From Flavobacteriaceae bacterium (GTDB taxonomy: Bacteria; Bacteroidota; Bacteroidia; Flavobacteriales; Flavobacteriaceae): a DNA stretch of 64,000 nucleotides. Positions 47,534-57,027 of the stretch are shown here, one piece after another; position 1 is the first letter of the stretch; each line of letters opens with the position of its first letter. The notes under the pieces were generated by a model. The model was not told the origin of the DNA, searched no databases, and saw only the letters and a list, made by a program, of their open reading frames with translations. The stretch covers positions 1-64,000 of the forward strand of contig JAURNV010000027.1 of assembly GCA_030830005.1 (NCBI GenBank), written 5' to 3'. Position numbers and translations under genes: made by a program.

Positions 47534-48280
47534 ATGAATATTTTAGTGTGTATTAGTCATGTTCCAGACACTACATCCAAAATAAATTTTAAAGACAATC
47601 AAACGGTGTTTGATACTACTGGTGTTCAATATATTTTAAACCCAAACGATGAATTTGGGCTTACTAGAGCTATTTGGTTTAAAGAAAAACAAGGGGCTCA
47701 TGTTCACGTAATTCACGTGGGCACTTCAGAAGCTGACCCAACCCTAAGAAAATGTTTGGCAATTGGTGCAGACAAGGCCTTTCGGATCGACACTCGCGCT
47801 GTAGATGGTACTTCTGTGGCTGGTGAGCTCGCTACATTTGTAAAAAACAACCCCTATGATCTGATTATTGCAGGGAGAGAATCCATAGATTACAACGGTG
47901 CCATGGTGCCAGGGATGTTGGCAGCATTGTTGGACATCCCTTTTGTACCCAATTGTGTTGGATTAGAAGTAAATGGAAACCAAGCTATAGCTGAACGTGA
48001 AATTGATGGTGGAAGAGAAAAACTCAAAGGAAACCTTCCCATGGTTATAGGTGGACAAAAAGGGCTAGTTGAAGAATCTGATCTTCGCATACCCAATATG
48101 CGGGGAATCATGCAAGCACGACAGAAGCCTTTTGAATTAGTGCCTGCACAGCAAATTACTGCTGCCACTAATGATATTACATTTGAAAAGCCGCTGCCTA
48201 AACAAGATGTAAAGCTGGTACCCGCAGAAGACCTAGATCAACTTATAGAGTTGCTCCACAAAGAAGCTAACGTAATCTAA
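47534..48280 (+). CDS. etfB: Electron transfer flavoprotein, beta subunit
   Basis: AMP-binding ETF subunit that accepts electrons from acyl-CoA dehydrogenases. It starts MNILVCISHVPDTTSKI and contains DLIIAGRESIDYNGAMVPGM and EREIDGGREKLKGNLPMVI. The ATG at 47534 follows the promoter; an earlier in-frame ATG at 47483 lies upstream of the -7 box. Length 248. etfA follows after 11 bases. Confidence 0.95.
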   Translation: MNILVCISHVPDTTSKINFKDNQTVFDTTGVQYILNPNDEFGLTRAIWFKEKQGAHVHVIHVGTSEADPTLRKCLAIGADKAFRIDTRAVDGTSVAGELATFVKNNPYDLIIAGRESIDYNGAMVPGMLAALLDIPFVPNCVGLEVNGNQAIAEREIDGGREKLKGNLPMVIGGQKGLVEESDLRIPNMRGIMQARQKPFELVPAQQITAATNDITFEKPLPKQDVKLVPAEDLDQLIELLHKEANVI

Positions 48281-48291
48281 TTTATTTTATC

Positions 48292-49248
48292 ATGTCTGTA
48301 TTTGTTATTGCCGAGTCAGAAAACAAAACACTAAAGCGTAACGCTGGCGAAGTTTCATCATATGCTGTTGCCTTAGCCTCAAAATTAGGAGTTAATTGCA
48401 CTGCCATTTCGTTTAATGCTGATAATGCTGATGTCTTAGGGCAATTTGGCGTTACCCAGGCGATTAATATCAAGAACGCACCCCTACATTTCGACGCAAA
48501 CTACTATGCATCAGCCATTGTGAAGCATGTACAAAGCTTAAATGCTACTCACATCGTGTTGGGAAGTAGTGCTGACGCCAAGTTTTTGGCCCCTATACTT
48601 GCGGCAAAACTTGGGGCTGCTTATGTGCCAAATGTTGTTGCCTTACCTACAAATTACGACCCGTTAACAGTTAAACATACTGCCTTTACAAATAAAGCTT
48701 TTGCCTTCACTCAACTCAATAGTGAGTGTAACATTATTGGCGTTGGGAATAATGCGTATGGAAATATTGAAAGTCCCGTAGCATGTAGCGTAGAAAATGT
48801 TGAAATTTCAAATTTAGTGTCAAATCTAGAGCAAGTTTCTATTGAAAAAATTAGTGGAAAAGCTACTATTGCTGATGCAGATGTGGTGGTTTCAGGTGGA
48901 AGAGGGCTAAAAGGTCCCGAAAACTGGCATTTGGTAGAGAATCTTGCCGAAGTTTTGGGAGCTGCTACGGCCTGCTCAAAACCCGTTTCTGACATGGGTT
49001 GGCGTTCACACGATGAGCACGTTGGACAAACAGGAAAACCTGTCTCTACTAACCTGTACATTGCCATAGGCATTTCTGGGGCTATTCAACATTTGGCGGG
49101 GGTAAACGCTTCGAAAATAAAAGTGGTTATCAACAATGACCCCGAGGCTCCCTTTTTTAAAGCAGCTGACTACGGTGTGGTAGGAGACGCGTTTGAAGTT
49201 GTGCCTGTACTAACAGAAAAATTAAAAGCATTTAAGGCACAAAGGTAG
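48292..49248 (+). CDS. etfA: Electron transfer flavoprotein, alpha subunit
   Basis: FAD-binding ETF subunit of 318 residues. The FAD site is visible as VVSGGRGLKGPENW, GAATACSKPVSDMGWRSHD, HVGQTGKPVSTNLYIAIGI and SGAIQHLAG. It forms the heterodimer with EtfB and passes electrons to the quinone pool through ETF:quinone oxidoreductase, which is not in this window. Confidence 0.95.
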   Translation: MSVFVIAESENKTLKRNAGEVSSYAVALASKLGVNCTAISFNADNADVLGQFGVTQAINIKNAPLHFDANYYASAIVKHVQSLNATHIVLGSSADAKFLAPILAAKLGAAYVPNVVALPTNYDPLTVKHTAFTNKAFAFTQLNSECNIIGVGNNAYGNIESPVACSVENVEISNLVSNLEQVSIEKISGKATIADADVVVSGGRGLKGPENWHLVENLAEVLGAATACSKPVSDMGWRSHDEHVGQTGKPVSTNLYIAIGISGAIQHLAGVNASKIKVVINNDPEAPFFKAADYGVVGDAFEVVPVLTEKLKAFKAQR

Positions 49249-49285
49249 TTGCTGAATTTTGTACTTTTAGATTTTTAATAGAACC

Positions 49286-49879
49286 ATGAGTCTTGTTCAA
49301 CTTCGTGTAAACCGAATTTCTTACAGTAAAAACCAAAGTGGTGCATACGCTATGATTTTAGATGAAGTGGACGGAAAACGAAAACTACCTGTTGTTATTG
49401 GTGAGTTTGAAGCACAGTCCATTGCGGTTGTCTTAGACAAGGAAATCAAACCACATCGCCCCTTTACTCATGATTTATTTAAAAATTTTGCGTACCGTTT
49501 TGATATTGCTATTAAGCGGGTTATTATCACCAAACTTGTTGATGGCGTCTTCTATTCAAGTTTGATTTGTGAACGTGATAAAATAGAAGAAATTATAGAT
49601 TCTCGTACTTCAGATGCTATTTCCCTTGCCCTAAGATTTAAGGCACCCATTTACACTCACGAATCTGTTTTAGAAAAAGCGGGGATTATAATTGATCAAG
49701 ATGAAAATCCTTCTAAAAGAATCGCTGTGGATGAACTGTCTGATGATGAAAATTATACAAATTTATCCGTTGAAGAATTAGAAAAGGCTATAAAAAAAGC
49801 AGTCAAAAAAGAAGACTATGAAATGGCTGCTCGCCTTAGAGATGAAATTTCTAAACGCACAGATAATGCTGACCAATAA
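49286..49879 (+). CDS. Bifunctional nuclease (DUF151) family protein with UVR motif
   Basis: A 197-residue protein. Residues ~1-145 form a bifunctional-nuclease domain (LDEVDGKRKLPVVIGEFEA and SRTSDAISLALRFKAPIY). Residues ~165-195 form a UvrB/UvrC-like helix pair (LEKAIKKAVKKEDYEMAARL). The domain combination is common in Bacteroidetes; in plants the nuclease domain is active on DNA and RNA, while the bacterial role is unclear. A TACTTTTA -7-like sequence lies 16 bases before its ATG. Confidence 0.9.
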   Translation: MSLVQLRVNRISYSKNQSGAYAMILDEVDGKRKLPVVIGEFEAQSIAVVLDKEIKPHRPFTHDLFKNFAYRFDIAIKRVIITKLVDGVFYSSLICERDKIEEIIDSRTSDAISLALRFKAPIYTHESVLEKAGIIIDQDENPSKRIAVDELSDDENYTNLSVEELEKAIKKAVKKEDYEMAARLRDEISKRTDNADQ

Positions 49880-49941
49880 GGTTTTAAAATCTTCTCAAAT
49901 CGTTGAAAAACTTTTAAAAAACTATCTTCATAGTTGTGCGA

Positions 49942-49949
49942 TATTTTTG
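49942..49949 (+). promoter_or_regulatory. -7 box for thyA
   Basis: TATTTTTG matches TAnnTTTG, 30 bases before the thyA ATG. A short inverted repeat (AACTAT-CTTC-ATAGTT) just upstream occupies the spacer region. Confidence 0.45.
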
Positions 49950-49979
49950 ATATAGATTTTATTTTTACAAAAACAACTC

Positions 49980-50804
49980 ATGCAACAATATTTAGATTTG
50001 GTACGACGAGCCTTAAATGAAGGCGCAGTCAAAGGAGACCGAACAGGAACAGGAACTCGAAGTGTATTTGGGCATCAAATGCGCTTTAATTTAGCAGAAG
50101 GTTTCCCTCTTGTTACTACCAAAAAAATACATCTCAAATCGGTAATTCACGAGTTGTTGTGGTTTATAAAAGGAGACACCAACATTGACTATTTGACCGA
50201 AAACGGAGTGCGAATTTGGAACGAATGGGCTGACGAAAACGGAAACTTAGGACCAGTGTACGGACACCAATGGCGCAACTGGAATAGTGATGGTTATGAT
50301 CAACTTGCTATGGTTGTTGATTCCTTAAAAACCAACCCCAATAGTCGTCGTATGTTAATTTCTGCTTGGAACCCAAGTGTATTGCCCGACACTTCTAAAT
50401 CTTTTAGCGAGAATGTCGCCAACGGCAAAGCCGCACTTCCGCCCTGTCATGCCTTTTTTCAGTTTTATGTTGCTGACGGTAAATTATCCTGCCAGCTTTA
50501 TCAACGCAGTGCGGATATTTTTTTGGGTGTCCCTTTTAATATTGCTTCTTATGCCTTGCTTACCGAAATGATGGCACAAGTGTGTGGTTATAAGGCAGGT
50601 GAATTTATACACACATTGGGTGATGCACACATTTACACCAATCATATGGAGCAAGTTGAACTTCAACTTAGCCGAGATACAAGACCCCTACCCACGCTAA
50701 AACTCAACCCAGACGTTAACGATTTATTTGCGTTTCGATATGAGGATATAGAAATTCTTAATTATGATCCTCACCCTAGTATTAAAGGGGCTGTTGCGGT
50801 CTAA
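49980..50804 (+). CDS. thyA: Thymidylate synthase
   Basis: Methylates dUMP to dTMP with methylene-THF, producing dihydrofolate for the reductase encoded next. The N-terminal [17 protein letters not shown], the catalytic Cys in [12 protein letters not shown], the [18 protein letters not shown] motif and [13 protein letters not shown] are intact. Length 274. Confidence 0.97.
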   Translation: MQQYLDLVRRALNEGAVKGDRTGTGTRSVFGHQMRFNLAEGFPLVTTKKIHLKSVIHELLWFIKGDTNIDYLTENGVRIWNEWADENGNLGPVYGHQWRNWNSDGYDQLAMVVDSLKTNPNSRRMLISAWNPSVLPDTSKSFSENVANGKAALPPCHAFFQFYVADGKLSCQLYQRSADIFLGVPFNIASYALLTEMMAQVCGYKAGEFIHTLGDAHIYTNHMEQVELQLSRDTRPLPTLKLNPDVNDLFAFRYEDIEILNYDPHPSIKGAVAV

Positions 50805-50814
50805 ATCTTACCTT

Positions 50815-51717
50815 ATGTTTTTTAAAAAAAAGCCACAAACCACCATCAATCCCCAACAAGTTGCTCTTGTTGAGCACGCCCAACAACGTATTTCACAAAA
50901 ACGAGGTTTTAATACGCACTTACTCATTTCATTGTTTTTACTTTTTTTTGCACTTGTGCTTAATTTTGCTTTTGGGTACAAAGCAGATTTTAGACCTTTC
51001 AATTCCGATTGGTCTATTGCTTTAGCTGCACTTTTAGGCCTATTCTTAGTCGTTCATTTTCTTAAGGTATACGTATTCCACTCCTTTATGGGTAAAGCTT
51101 GGGAGACTAAGCAAATGGACTTTTTACTAGATAAACAAGCTGTAAAAGTTGAAAAGCTGAAACGAAATCTTGACAAAGAAGCTGCCTTAAAAGCAAGTGC
51201 AGAATGGGAGCGTGAAAAACAACAAAAAAACATTACCATTATTGCTGCGGTTGCAGAAAATAATGCCCTTGGCAAAGACAATAAGCTCATTTGGCACCTC
51301 TCAGACGACCTCAAACATTTTAAAAATCTTACCAAAGGACATCATGTAATTATGGGAAGAAAAACGTTTGAGTCAATGCCAAGAGCACTCCCAAATCGTA
51401 CTAATATTGTAATCTCTCGAAACCCAAGCTATAGTGCTGAAAACACACATGTTGTGAAGTCGTTAGAGGCTGCGCTGGCTTTTGCTCAAGAAGACGACCG
51501 TCCCTTTATCATTGGCGGTGGAGAAATATATCGCCAAGCCCTAACATATGCCGACTGTATAGAGCTCACTAGAGTGCATGATCATTTTGATGCAGATACT
51601 TTTTTCCCTGAAATAGATCCTGCTGTTTGGAGAGAGGTTTGGCGCGAAAACCACGATAAGGACGAAAATCACGCACACGCATTTTCATTTATTAGATACG
51701 AAAAAATAGACTCATGA
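50815..51717 (+). CDS. folA: Dihydrofolate reductase fused to an N-terminal two-helix membrane domain
   Basis: A 300-residue fusion. Residues ~17-105 form a 2TM-type domain with two hydrophobic helices (about 34-54 and 67-85). A charged, probably coiled-coil linker follows (~105-138), then a complete DHFR from ~139: AAVAENNALGKDNKLIWHL, MGRKTFESMP, NIVISRNPSY, FIIGGGEIYRQAL. The enzyme should be tethered to the inner membrane with DHFR in the cytoplasm. In relatives I recall a 2TM-domain gene and a separate folA between thyA and fabD, so this looks like fusion of two adjacent genes. The ATG at 50815 gives MFFKKKPQ; an earlier frame start lies inside thyA. Confidence 0.9.
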   Translation: MFFKKKPQTTINPQQVALVEHAQQRISQKRGFNTHLLISLFLLFFALVLNFAFGYKADFRPFNSDWSIALAALLGLFLVVHFLKVYVFHSFMGKAWETKQMDFLLDKQAVKVEKLKRNLDKEAALKASAEWEREKQQKNITIIAAVAENNALGKDNKLIWHLSDDLKHFKNLTKGHHVIMGRKTFESMPRALPNRTNIVISRNPSYSAENTHVVKSLEAALAFAQEDDRPFIIGGGEIYRQALTYADCIELTRVHDHFDADTFFPEIDPAVWREVWRENHDKDENHAHAFSFIRYEKIDS

Positions 51718-52595
51718 ATGTAGCCATGTTTCCCGGACAAGGAGCCCAATTTGTAGGTATGGGTAAAGACTTGTATGACACAAAAACACTTGCGCAAGAG
51801 CGCTTCAATGCTGCCAACGGAATTTTAGGCTTTGCAATTACGGACATAATGTTTGAAGGCAATGCCGAAGCTTTAAAAGAAACCCGAGTAACCCAACCCG
51901 CCATTTTTTTGCATTCGGTTATTTCCTATGAAGTGGCTCAAAAAACAACACCCAATATGGCAGCTGGACATTCTTTGGGTGAATTTTCAGCACTTACTGC
52001 AATTGGGGCGTTATCGTTTGAAGATGGTTTACGTTTGGTTTCAAAGCGTGCACAAGCTATGCAAGCCGCCTGTGAAGTTGCTAAAGGCACTATGGCAGCT
52101 GTGCTTGCATTAGACGATGCTGTAGTTGAAGATGTATGTAGAAACATTGAAGGAATTGTAGTTGCAGCTAATTACAACTGCCCGGGACAATTGGTTATTT
52201 CAGGGGCATACACAGCTGTGGAAAGCGCCTGTGAAATTCTTAAAGAAAAAGGGGCTAAGCGCGCCCTACTCCTTCCCGTTGGTGGAGCCTTTCACTCCCC
52301 GCTTATGGAACCCGCCCGAGAAGAACTTGCAAAAGCTATTTTAGAAACTACCATTCACGCACCTAGTTGTCCTATTTATCAAAATGTTACCGCTAAGTCT
52401 ACTCAAGATCCATCAGTCATTAAAGAAAATTTGATTGCACAACTTACTGGTCCCGTAAAATGGACGCAAAGTATTCAGCAGATGTGCCAAGACGGCGCAA
52501 CGCTATTCACTGAATACGGTCCGGGAAAAGTTTTACAAGGATTGGTACGTAAAATTGATAGTGCGGCTGAAGTGCAATCCGCGCAAATGGACTAA
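51714..52595 (+). CDS. fabD: Malonyl-CoA:acyl carrier protein transacylase
   Basis: Loads malonyl groups onto ACP for fatty acid synthesis. FPGQGAQFVGMG at the start, the nucleophile motif AGHSLGEFSAL, the His in GGAFHSPLMEPA and the terminal TEYGPGKVLQGL are characteristic. Length 293. It overlaps the DHFR gene by four bases and converges with the DegT gene with a four-base overlap. Confidence 0.96.
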   Translation: MNVAMFPGQGAQFVGMGKDLYDTKTLAQERFNAANGILGFAITDIMFEGNAEALKETRVTQPAIFLHSVISYEVAQKTTPNMAAGHSLGEFSALTAIGALSFEDGLRLVSKRAQAMQAACEVAKGTMAAVLALDDAVVEDVCRNIEGIVVAANYNCPGQLVISGAYTAVESACEILKEKGAKRALLLPVGGAFHSPLMEPAREELAKAILETTIHAPSCPIYQNVTAKSTQDPSVIKENLIAQLTGPVKWTQSIQQMCQDGATLFTEYGPGKVLQGLVRKIDSAAEVQSAQMD

Positions 52596-53722
52596 CCTAA
52601 AAACGTCAATAACGTTTTGCATATGTATTGAATTTGTTCTTCATCCAGTTCACTGTGCATAGGCAACGAAATTACCTCTTTGATTAGCTGATTTGTGACC
52701 GAAAAATCTGCTTCGCTATACCTAGTATCCGTGTACGCTTTTTGCAAGTGCAATGGAATAGGATAGTACACCCCACACGGAATATCTAATCCTTGAAAAT
52801 GTGCCACAACTGCATCTCGATCGGTATCAATCAAACGTAAGGTGTACTGATGATAAACATGAGAATCGCAGTCGCCTGAGGTAACAGGAGTTATAATTTT
52901 TGGATGATTTTCTAAAAGTTGCGTGTAGCGAATAGCCGCCCACTTTCGGCGTTCGTTGTAAAAGTCGAGGAGCTTTAGTTTTTCGTTTAGCACTACCGCC
53001 TGCAAGCTATCTAATCTGGAGTTTACACCCACCACATCATGATGATAACGTTTGTACATGCCGTGATTTACCACACCTCGTATAATATGTGCCAGGTCAT
53101 CATCATTAGTAAAAATAGCACCCCCATCGCCGTAGCAGCCCAAATTTTTAGAAGGAAAAAAAGAAGTTGAACCCACATGACCTATTCCACCTGTTTTGAT
53201 TTTAACCCCCTCTTTGCCTGTATAATTCGCACCTATTCCCTGAGCATTATCTTCAATTACATAGAGGTTGTGCCTATGCGCAATATCCATAATGCGTTCC
53301 ATATCGGCGACTTGCCCAAAAAGGTGCACCGGAACAATGGCTTTGGTATTGGAGGTAATCGCGTTTTCAATAGCATCAGGATCAATATTGAAGGTGTCGG
53401 GTAATACATCTACCAAAACGGGCGTAAGCCCCAAGAGTGCAATAACCTCAACGGTAGCTGCAAAAGTAAAATCCGCGGTAATGACCTCGTCTCCGGGTTT
53501 CAAACCCAATCCCATCATGGCTATTTGTAGGGCATCGGTGCCATTAGCACATGGAATTACGTGTTTTACACCAAGGTATTCTTCAAGATTGGTTTGAAAT
53601 GTTTTGACGGCAGGACCGTTTATAAACTGAGTAGAAGAAAGTACTTCTTGCATACCAGCATCTACTTGTGGCTTAATGAACTGATACTGGGTCTGCAAAT
53701 CGACCATTTGGATTTTTCGCAT
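52592..53722 (-). CDS. DegT/DnrJ/EryC1/StrS-family sugar aminotransferase
   Basis: PLP aminotransferase of about 376 residues acting on nucleotide-linked keto-sugars. Landmarks: MVDLQTQYQFIKPQVDAG, PCANGTDALQIAMMGLG, TADFTFAATVEVIALLG, VIEDNAQGIGA and the PLP lysine in TSFFPSKNLGCYGDGGAIF. It probably builds an amino sugar for surface polysaccharide. The start at 53722 (MRKIQMVDL) is preferred because the -7 box TAAATTTG lies at 53741-53748. Confidence 0.9.
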   Translation of the reverse strand: MRKIQMVDLQTQYQFIKPQVDAGMQEVLSSTQFINGPAVKTFQTNLEEYLGVKHVIPCANGTDALQIAMMGLGLKPGDEVITADFTFAATVEVIALLGLTPVLVDVLPDTFNIDPDAIENAITSNTKAIVPVHLFGQVADMERIMDIAHRHNLYVIEDNAQGIGANYTGKEGVKIKTGGIGHVGSTSFFPSKNLGCYGDGGAIFTNDDDLAHIIRGVVNHGMYKRYHHDVVGVNSRLDSLQAVVLNEKLKLLDFYNERRKWAAIRYTQLLENHPKIITPVTSGDCDSHVYHQYTLRLIDTDRDAVVAHFQGLDIPCGVYYPIPLHLQKAYTDTRYSEADFSVTNQLIKEVISLPMHSELDEEQIQYICKTLLTFLG

Positions 53723-53740
53723 CGCAATTTTTTGGTGCAG

Positions 53741-53748
53741 CAAATTTA
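53741..53748 (-). promoter_or_regulatory. -7 box for the DegT-family gene
   Basis: Minus-strand TAAATTTG, 18 bases before the chosen ATG. It also argues against the upstream in-frame ATG at 53758. Confidence 0.5.
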
Positions 53749-53778
53749 CAAAAAACAATTACCTCTTTTCGAATTAAG

Positions 53779-53786
53779 TATCTTTG
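53779..53786 (+). promoter_or_regulatory. -7 box for waaA
   Basis: TATCTTTG matches TAnnTTTG, with only four bases before the waaA ATG, so the mRNA may be nearly leaderless. Confidence 0.5.
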
Positions 53787-53790
53787 AAGC

Positions 53791-55014
53791 ATGTTAAAAT
53801 CCTATTCGCTTTTGGTTTCAACGGCAAAGACCTTGGCTCCATTTTTGGCAACATCCAAAAAAGGAAATGCTTTTGTTTGTGGCCGAAAAGAGATATGGAA
53901 TCAACTGGCAACTATCCCAAAAACCGCCAAAGTGATATGGATGCACTGCGCCTCTTTGGGTGAATACGAACAAGGGCTTCCCGTTTTGAAAGGACTAAAA
54001 ACAGCCCATCCCGACTATTTTTATCTTTTAACCTTTTTTTCCCCTTCAGGATATGAGGTGCGAAAAAACCAGGGAGTTGCTGATTTGGTTACTTATGTGC
54101 CGTGGGACACCCCATCGGATGTTAAACGCTTTATAGCCATAGCAAAACCCTCGCTAGCGCTATTTGTCAAATATGAGTTTTGGCCAAATCTTATTAGTGA
54201 AATACATCGGAAACAGATTCCCATTTTTTTGGTTTCGGGCTTATTCCGAAAGAATCAACTCTTTTTTAAGCCATGGGGGGGCAGATACCGAAAATTACTC
54301 AATGGATTTAAGCATTTGTTTGTGCAAAATGAGCAATCATTAGCGCTTCTAAAAGAAATAGGGATTGAACAAGCAAGTGTTTCGGGTGATACCCGTTTTG
54401 ATCGTGTGGGAACGGCAAAAGACCCTCTGCCGTTTATTGAAGCATTTTGCAATGGGCGTAACTGCATAGTTGCTGGCAGTACGTGGCCTGAAGATGAAAA
54501 CGTACTTTTGGATGCCTTGGCGCAAACACCCTCCGATTGGTGTTGGCTAATTGCCCCGCACGAAATGCACGAAGATAAACTCACTCAATTAATGCAAAAA
54601 TTACCCCAAGGAAGTATGCGCTACACGCAAAGAAACGAATCGGAATTTAGCAGTTGTCCTGTGTTGGTTCTTGATACAGTAGGGTTACTTAGCCAATGTT
54701 ATGCCTATGGCCACATTGCCTATGTGGGTGGCGGTATGGGCACTTCGGGATTGCACAACATTCTAGAACCTGCCGCTGAAGGCATGCCCATACTTATTGG
54801 AAAAAATTACAGCAAATTTCCTGAAGCCAAAGCCCTAATTGATTTGGGCGGGGTTGTTTCCATTTCCTCAGTTGAGGAATGTCACCATTCCCTATTTGAA
54901 CTTATTCAAAATAAAACCTTGCGACACAAAAAAGGAGACACTAACCGTACCTATGTAACCCAAAATCAAGGGGCTACCCAACATTCCCTTACCCTTTTAG
55001 AACATTACTTATGA
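53791..55014 (+). CDS. waaA: 3-deoxy-D-manno-octulosonic acid (Kdo) transferase
   Basis: GT30 enzyme adding Kdo to lipid A precursor at the inner membrane. An N-terminal hydrophobic stretch is followed by IWMHCASLGEYEQGLPVL, LFVKYEFWPNLI, VSGDTRFDRV, VAGSTWPEDE, and the C-terminal AYVGGGMGTSGLHNILEPA motif. Length 407. It shows that the organism makes Kdo-containing lipopolysaccharide. Confidence 0.95.
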   Translation: MLKSYSLLVSTAKTLAPFLATSKKGNAFVCGRKEIWNQLATIPKTAKVIWMHCASLGEYEQGLPVLKGLKTAHPDYFYLLTFFSPSGYEVRKNQGVADLVTYVPWDTPSDVKRFIAIAKPSLALFVKYEFWPNLISEIHRKQIPIFLVSGLFRKNQLFFKPWGGRYRKLLNGFKHLFVQNEQSLALLKEIGIEQASVSGDTRFDRVGTAKDPLPFIEAFCNGRNCIVAGSTWPEDENVLLDALAQTPSDWCWLIAPHEMHEDKLTQLMQKLPQGSMRYTQRNESEFSSCPVLVLDTVGLLSQCYAYGHIAYVGGGMGTSGLHNILEPAAEGMPILIGKNYSKFPEAKALIDLGGVVSISSVEECHHSLFELIQNKTLRHKKGDTNRTYVTQNQGATQHSLTLLEHYL

Positions 55015-55205
55015 TTTGTATCCCCGTTGAAATTCCAGAAGAACTCTGCGCCATAGACGATGAGTTAAAAGCGATTTACCACAGTAAGGACAGTGTCTGC
55101 ATTTGGGTGTTTAAAACCCGAAAAGATCGCAACCACTTTATGGAAAATACCATCGGTATGAGCAAAGAAGCACGTGTGGAGTATTATGCAAAGTATTTTG
55201 GGTAA
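55011..55205 (+). CDS. Small hypothetical protein
   Basis: A 64-residue acidic-to-neutral protein starting at an ATGA overlap with the waaA stop, which supports translation. It has no signal peptide or membrane helix; sequence includes PVEIPEELCAIDDELKAIY and EARVEYYAKYFG. I do not recognise a family. Confidence 0.5.
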   Translation: MICIPVEIPEELCAIDDELKAIYHSKDSVCIWVFKTRKDRNHFMENTIGMSKEARVEYYAKYFG

Positions 55206-55419
55206 GGTTAACTCATTATATACACATCATAACCCTTTTGTAGTTACTACTATGAAGTCAATATAAGCTGATAAAAGGATTGGCATTTGCGCGAATACTT
55301 TTTTAAGCGATAATAATAAAGCCTTATTTTCTTCATAATTCAAAAATTTAATGAGACTGATTCTTCACAAAAATACAATAAATTTACAATTTGTTTACAT
55401 TTAGTTAACATTTGAGTGT
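55206..55419. other. AT-rich intergenic region
   Basis: About 210 bases between the small gene after waaA and the tRNA-Leu terminator. I see no open frame, RNA fold or repeat worth naming. Confidence 0.6.
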
Positions 55420-55424
55420 CACAT

Positions 55425-55455
55425 AAAATAAAACCCCAACATTAGTTGAGGTTTT
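55425..55455 (-). terminator. Terminator of tRNA-Leu
   Basis: Minus-strand stem AAAACCTCAAC / GTTGGGGTTTT (11 bp, one T-G wobble) with loop TAAT, ending in TTTTATTTTATG. It starts two bases after the tRNA 3' end. Confidence 0.85.
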
Positions 55456-55456
55456 G

Positions 55457-55538
55457 TGCGGGTGAAGGGACTCGAACCCCCAAGCCGTGAAGCACTAGAT
55501 CCTAAGTCTAGCGTGTCTACCAATTTCACCACACCCGC
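55457..55538 (-). tRNA. tRNA-Leu (anticodon TAG)
   Basis: An 82-base class II tRNA. Acceptor GCGGGTG/CACCCGC, D arm with GGTAGAC, anticodon stem CTAGA/TCTAG with loop CTTAGGA (anticodon TAG), an extended variable arm (TGCTTCACGGCTTG) as expected for Leu, and T loop TTCGAGT. Discriminator A; CCA not encoded. Confidence 0.95.
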
Positions 55539-55548
55539 ATGTGGAGCG

Positions 55549-55556
55549 CAAATATA
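55549..55556 (-). promoter_or_regulatory. -7 box for tRNA-Leu
   Basis: Minus-strand TATATTTG, 10 bases upstream of the tRNA 5' end. Confidence 0.6.
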
Positions 55557-55629
55557 AGGATGTTTCCCAAATTTGATGACTCCTTTTGTCAAGAACAACA
55601 ATTTTATACCTTCGTGTAAAATTCAACCC

Positions 55630-57027
55630 ATGAACACTATTAAAAATTACATCCAATCGCATCAACAACGCTTCTTGGAGGAACTGTTTGCCCTTATACG
55701 AATTCCTTCTATTAGTGCCGATTCGGCTTATGCATCACATATGCAACAAGCTGCTCAGACTGTTGCCGATGCACTCTCGGTTGCAGGATGCACCCATACC
55801 GAATTATGTCCCACCAAAGGCTACCCCATTGTATATGGGGAGAAAATTGTTGATCCTAAATTGCCAACCGTTTTGGTTTATGGGCATTATGATGTACAAC
55901 CCCCTGACCCTTTAGACCTTTGGGAAACACCGCCGTTTGAACCCGAAATTCGCAAAACCGACCTCCACCCCGAGGGTGCTATTTTTGCACGCGGTGCCTG
56001 TGACGATAAGGGGCAAATGTTTATGCACATAAAAGCCCTAGAAGTCATGGAACGAAATGGCGGTTTGCCCTGTAATATTAAGTTTATGATAGAAGGCGAG
56101 GAAGAAGTGGGCAGCGATAACCTTGGAGACTTTGTTCGTGCCAATACCGAAAAACTAAAAAACGATGTGATTCTAATTTCAGATACTGGTATGCTGGCAA
56201 ATGACATTCCCTCAATAACAACTGGACTGCGAGGACTGAGCTATGTAGAAGTAGAAGTTACGGGACCTAATCGGGACTTGCATTCAGGTTTATACGGAGG
56301 AGCCGTTGCGAATCCGATTAATATTCTATCACAAATGATTGCTGCGCTTCATGTTAAAAATAATCATGTCACTATTCCCGGTTTTTACGATAATGTAGAA
56401 GTAGTAAGTGATGCTCATCGTGCTGAAATGAACACTGTTCCGTTTTCTTTGGACGAATACAAAAAAGCCTTAGATATTGCTGACATTCACGGAGAAATGG
56501 GGTATACTACGCTGGAACGAAAATCCATTCGTCCTACACTAGACGTAAACGGTATTTGGGGAGGATATACCGGCGAAGGCGCCAAAACCGTTATCCCAAG
56601 TAAGGCATATGCCAAAATTTCCATGCGGTTGGTGCCAAATCAAAAATCAAGAGAGATTACAGCATTATTTACCAAACACTTTACAGCTCTGGCTCCCAAA
56701 AGTGTTGCTGTGAAAGTAACACCACACCACGGAGGCGAAGGTTATGTGATGCATCCTAATGGGCTGGAATTTCAAGCTGCAAGTAAAGCTTATCTGGAAA
56801 CCTTTGGAAAAGCTCCACTTGCTTTTCGAGACGGCGGAAGTATTCCAATTGTGGCTCTTTTTGAAGAAACACTTCAAAGTAAAACCGTTTTAATGGGATT
56901 TGGATTAGATAGCGACGCCATACACTCGCCAAATGAGCATTTTGGGGTTTTCAATTTTTTAAAAGGAATCGAAACCATTCCTCATTTTTTCCATCACTTT
57001 ACAGTGATGTATCAAGAAAATCGATAA
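55630..57027 (+). CDS. M20-family dipeptidase/metallopeptidase
   Basis: Zinc metallopeptidase of about 465 residues. The catalytic segment LVYGHYDVQPPDPLDLWETP (metal His and catalytic Asp), the bridging ARGACDDKGQ aspartate, the general base in EGEEEVGSDN and the C-terminal metal His in IHSPNEHFGV are all present, with the lid domain in between. It resembles cytosolic M20 dipeptidases of the CNDP/DapE-like group. The start at 55630 (MNTIKNYIQSHQQ) matches the family; upstream codons overlap the spacer after the tRNA. It converges with hemW, overlapping 29 bases. Confidence 0.92.
   Translation: MNTIKNYIQSHQQRFLEELFALIRIPSISADSAYASHMQQAAQTVADALSVAGCTHTELCPTKGYPIVYGEKIVDPKLPTVLVYGHYDVQPPDPLDLWETPPFEPEIRKTDLHPEGAIFARGACDDKGQMFMHIKALEVMERNGGLPCNIKFMIEGEEEVGSDNLGDFVRANTEKLKNDVILISDTGMLANDIPSITTGLRGLSYVEVEVTGPNRDLHSGLYGGAVANPINILSQMIAALHVKNNHVTIPGFYDNVEVVSDAHRAEMNTVPFSLDEYKKALDIADIHGEMGYTTLERKSIRPTLDVNGIWGGYTGEGAKTVIPSKAYAKISMRLVPNQKSREITALFTKHFTALAPKSVAVKVTPHHGGEGYVMHPNGLEFQAASKAYLETFGKAPLAFRDGGSIPIVALFEETLQSKTVLMGFGLDSDAIHSPNEHFGVFNFLKGIETIPHFFHHFTVMYQENR

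Noticed and set aside
47416-47535. 40 extra N-terminal residues on the PDH E1-beta protein
   Set aside because: They cross the predicted promoter and are not homologous to the family. MRTIQFREAI at 47415 is the conserved start.
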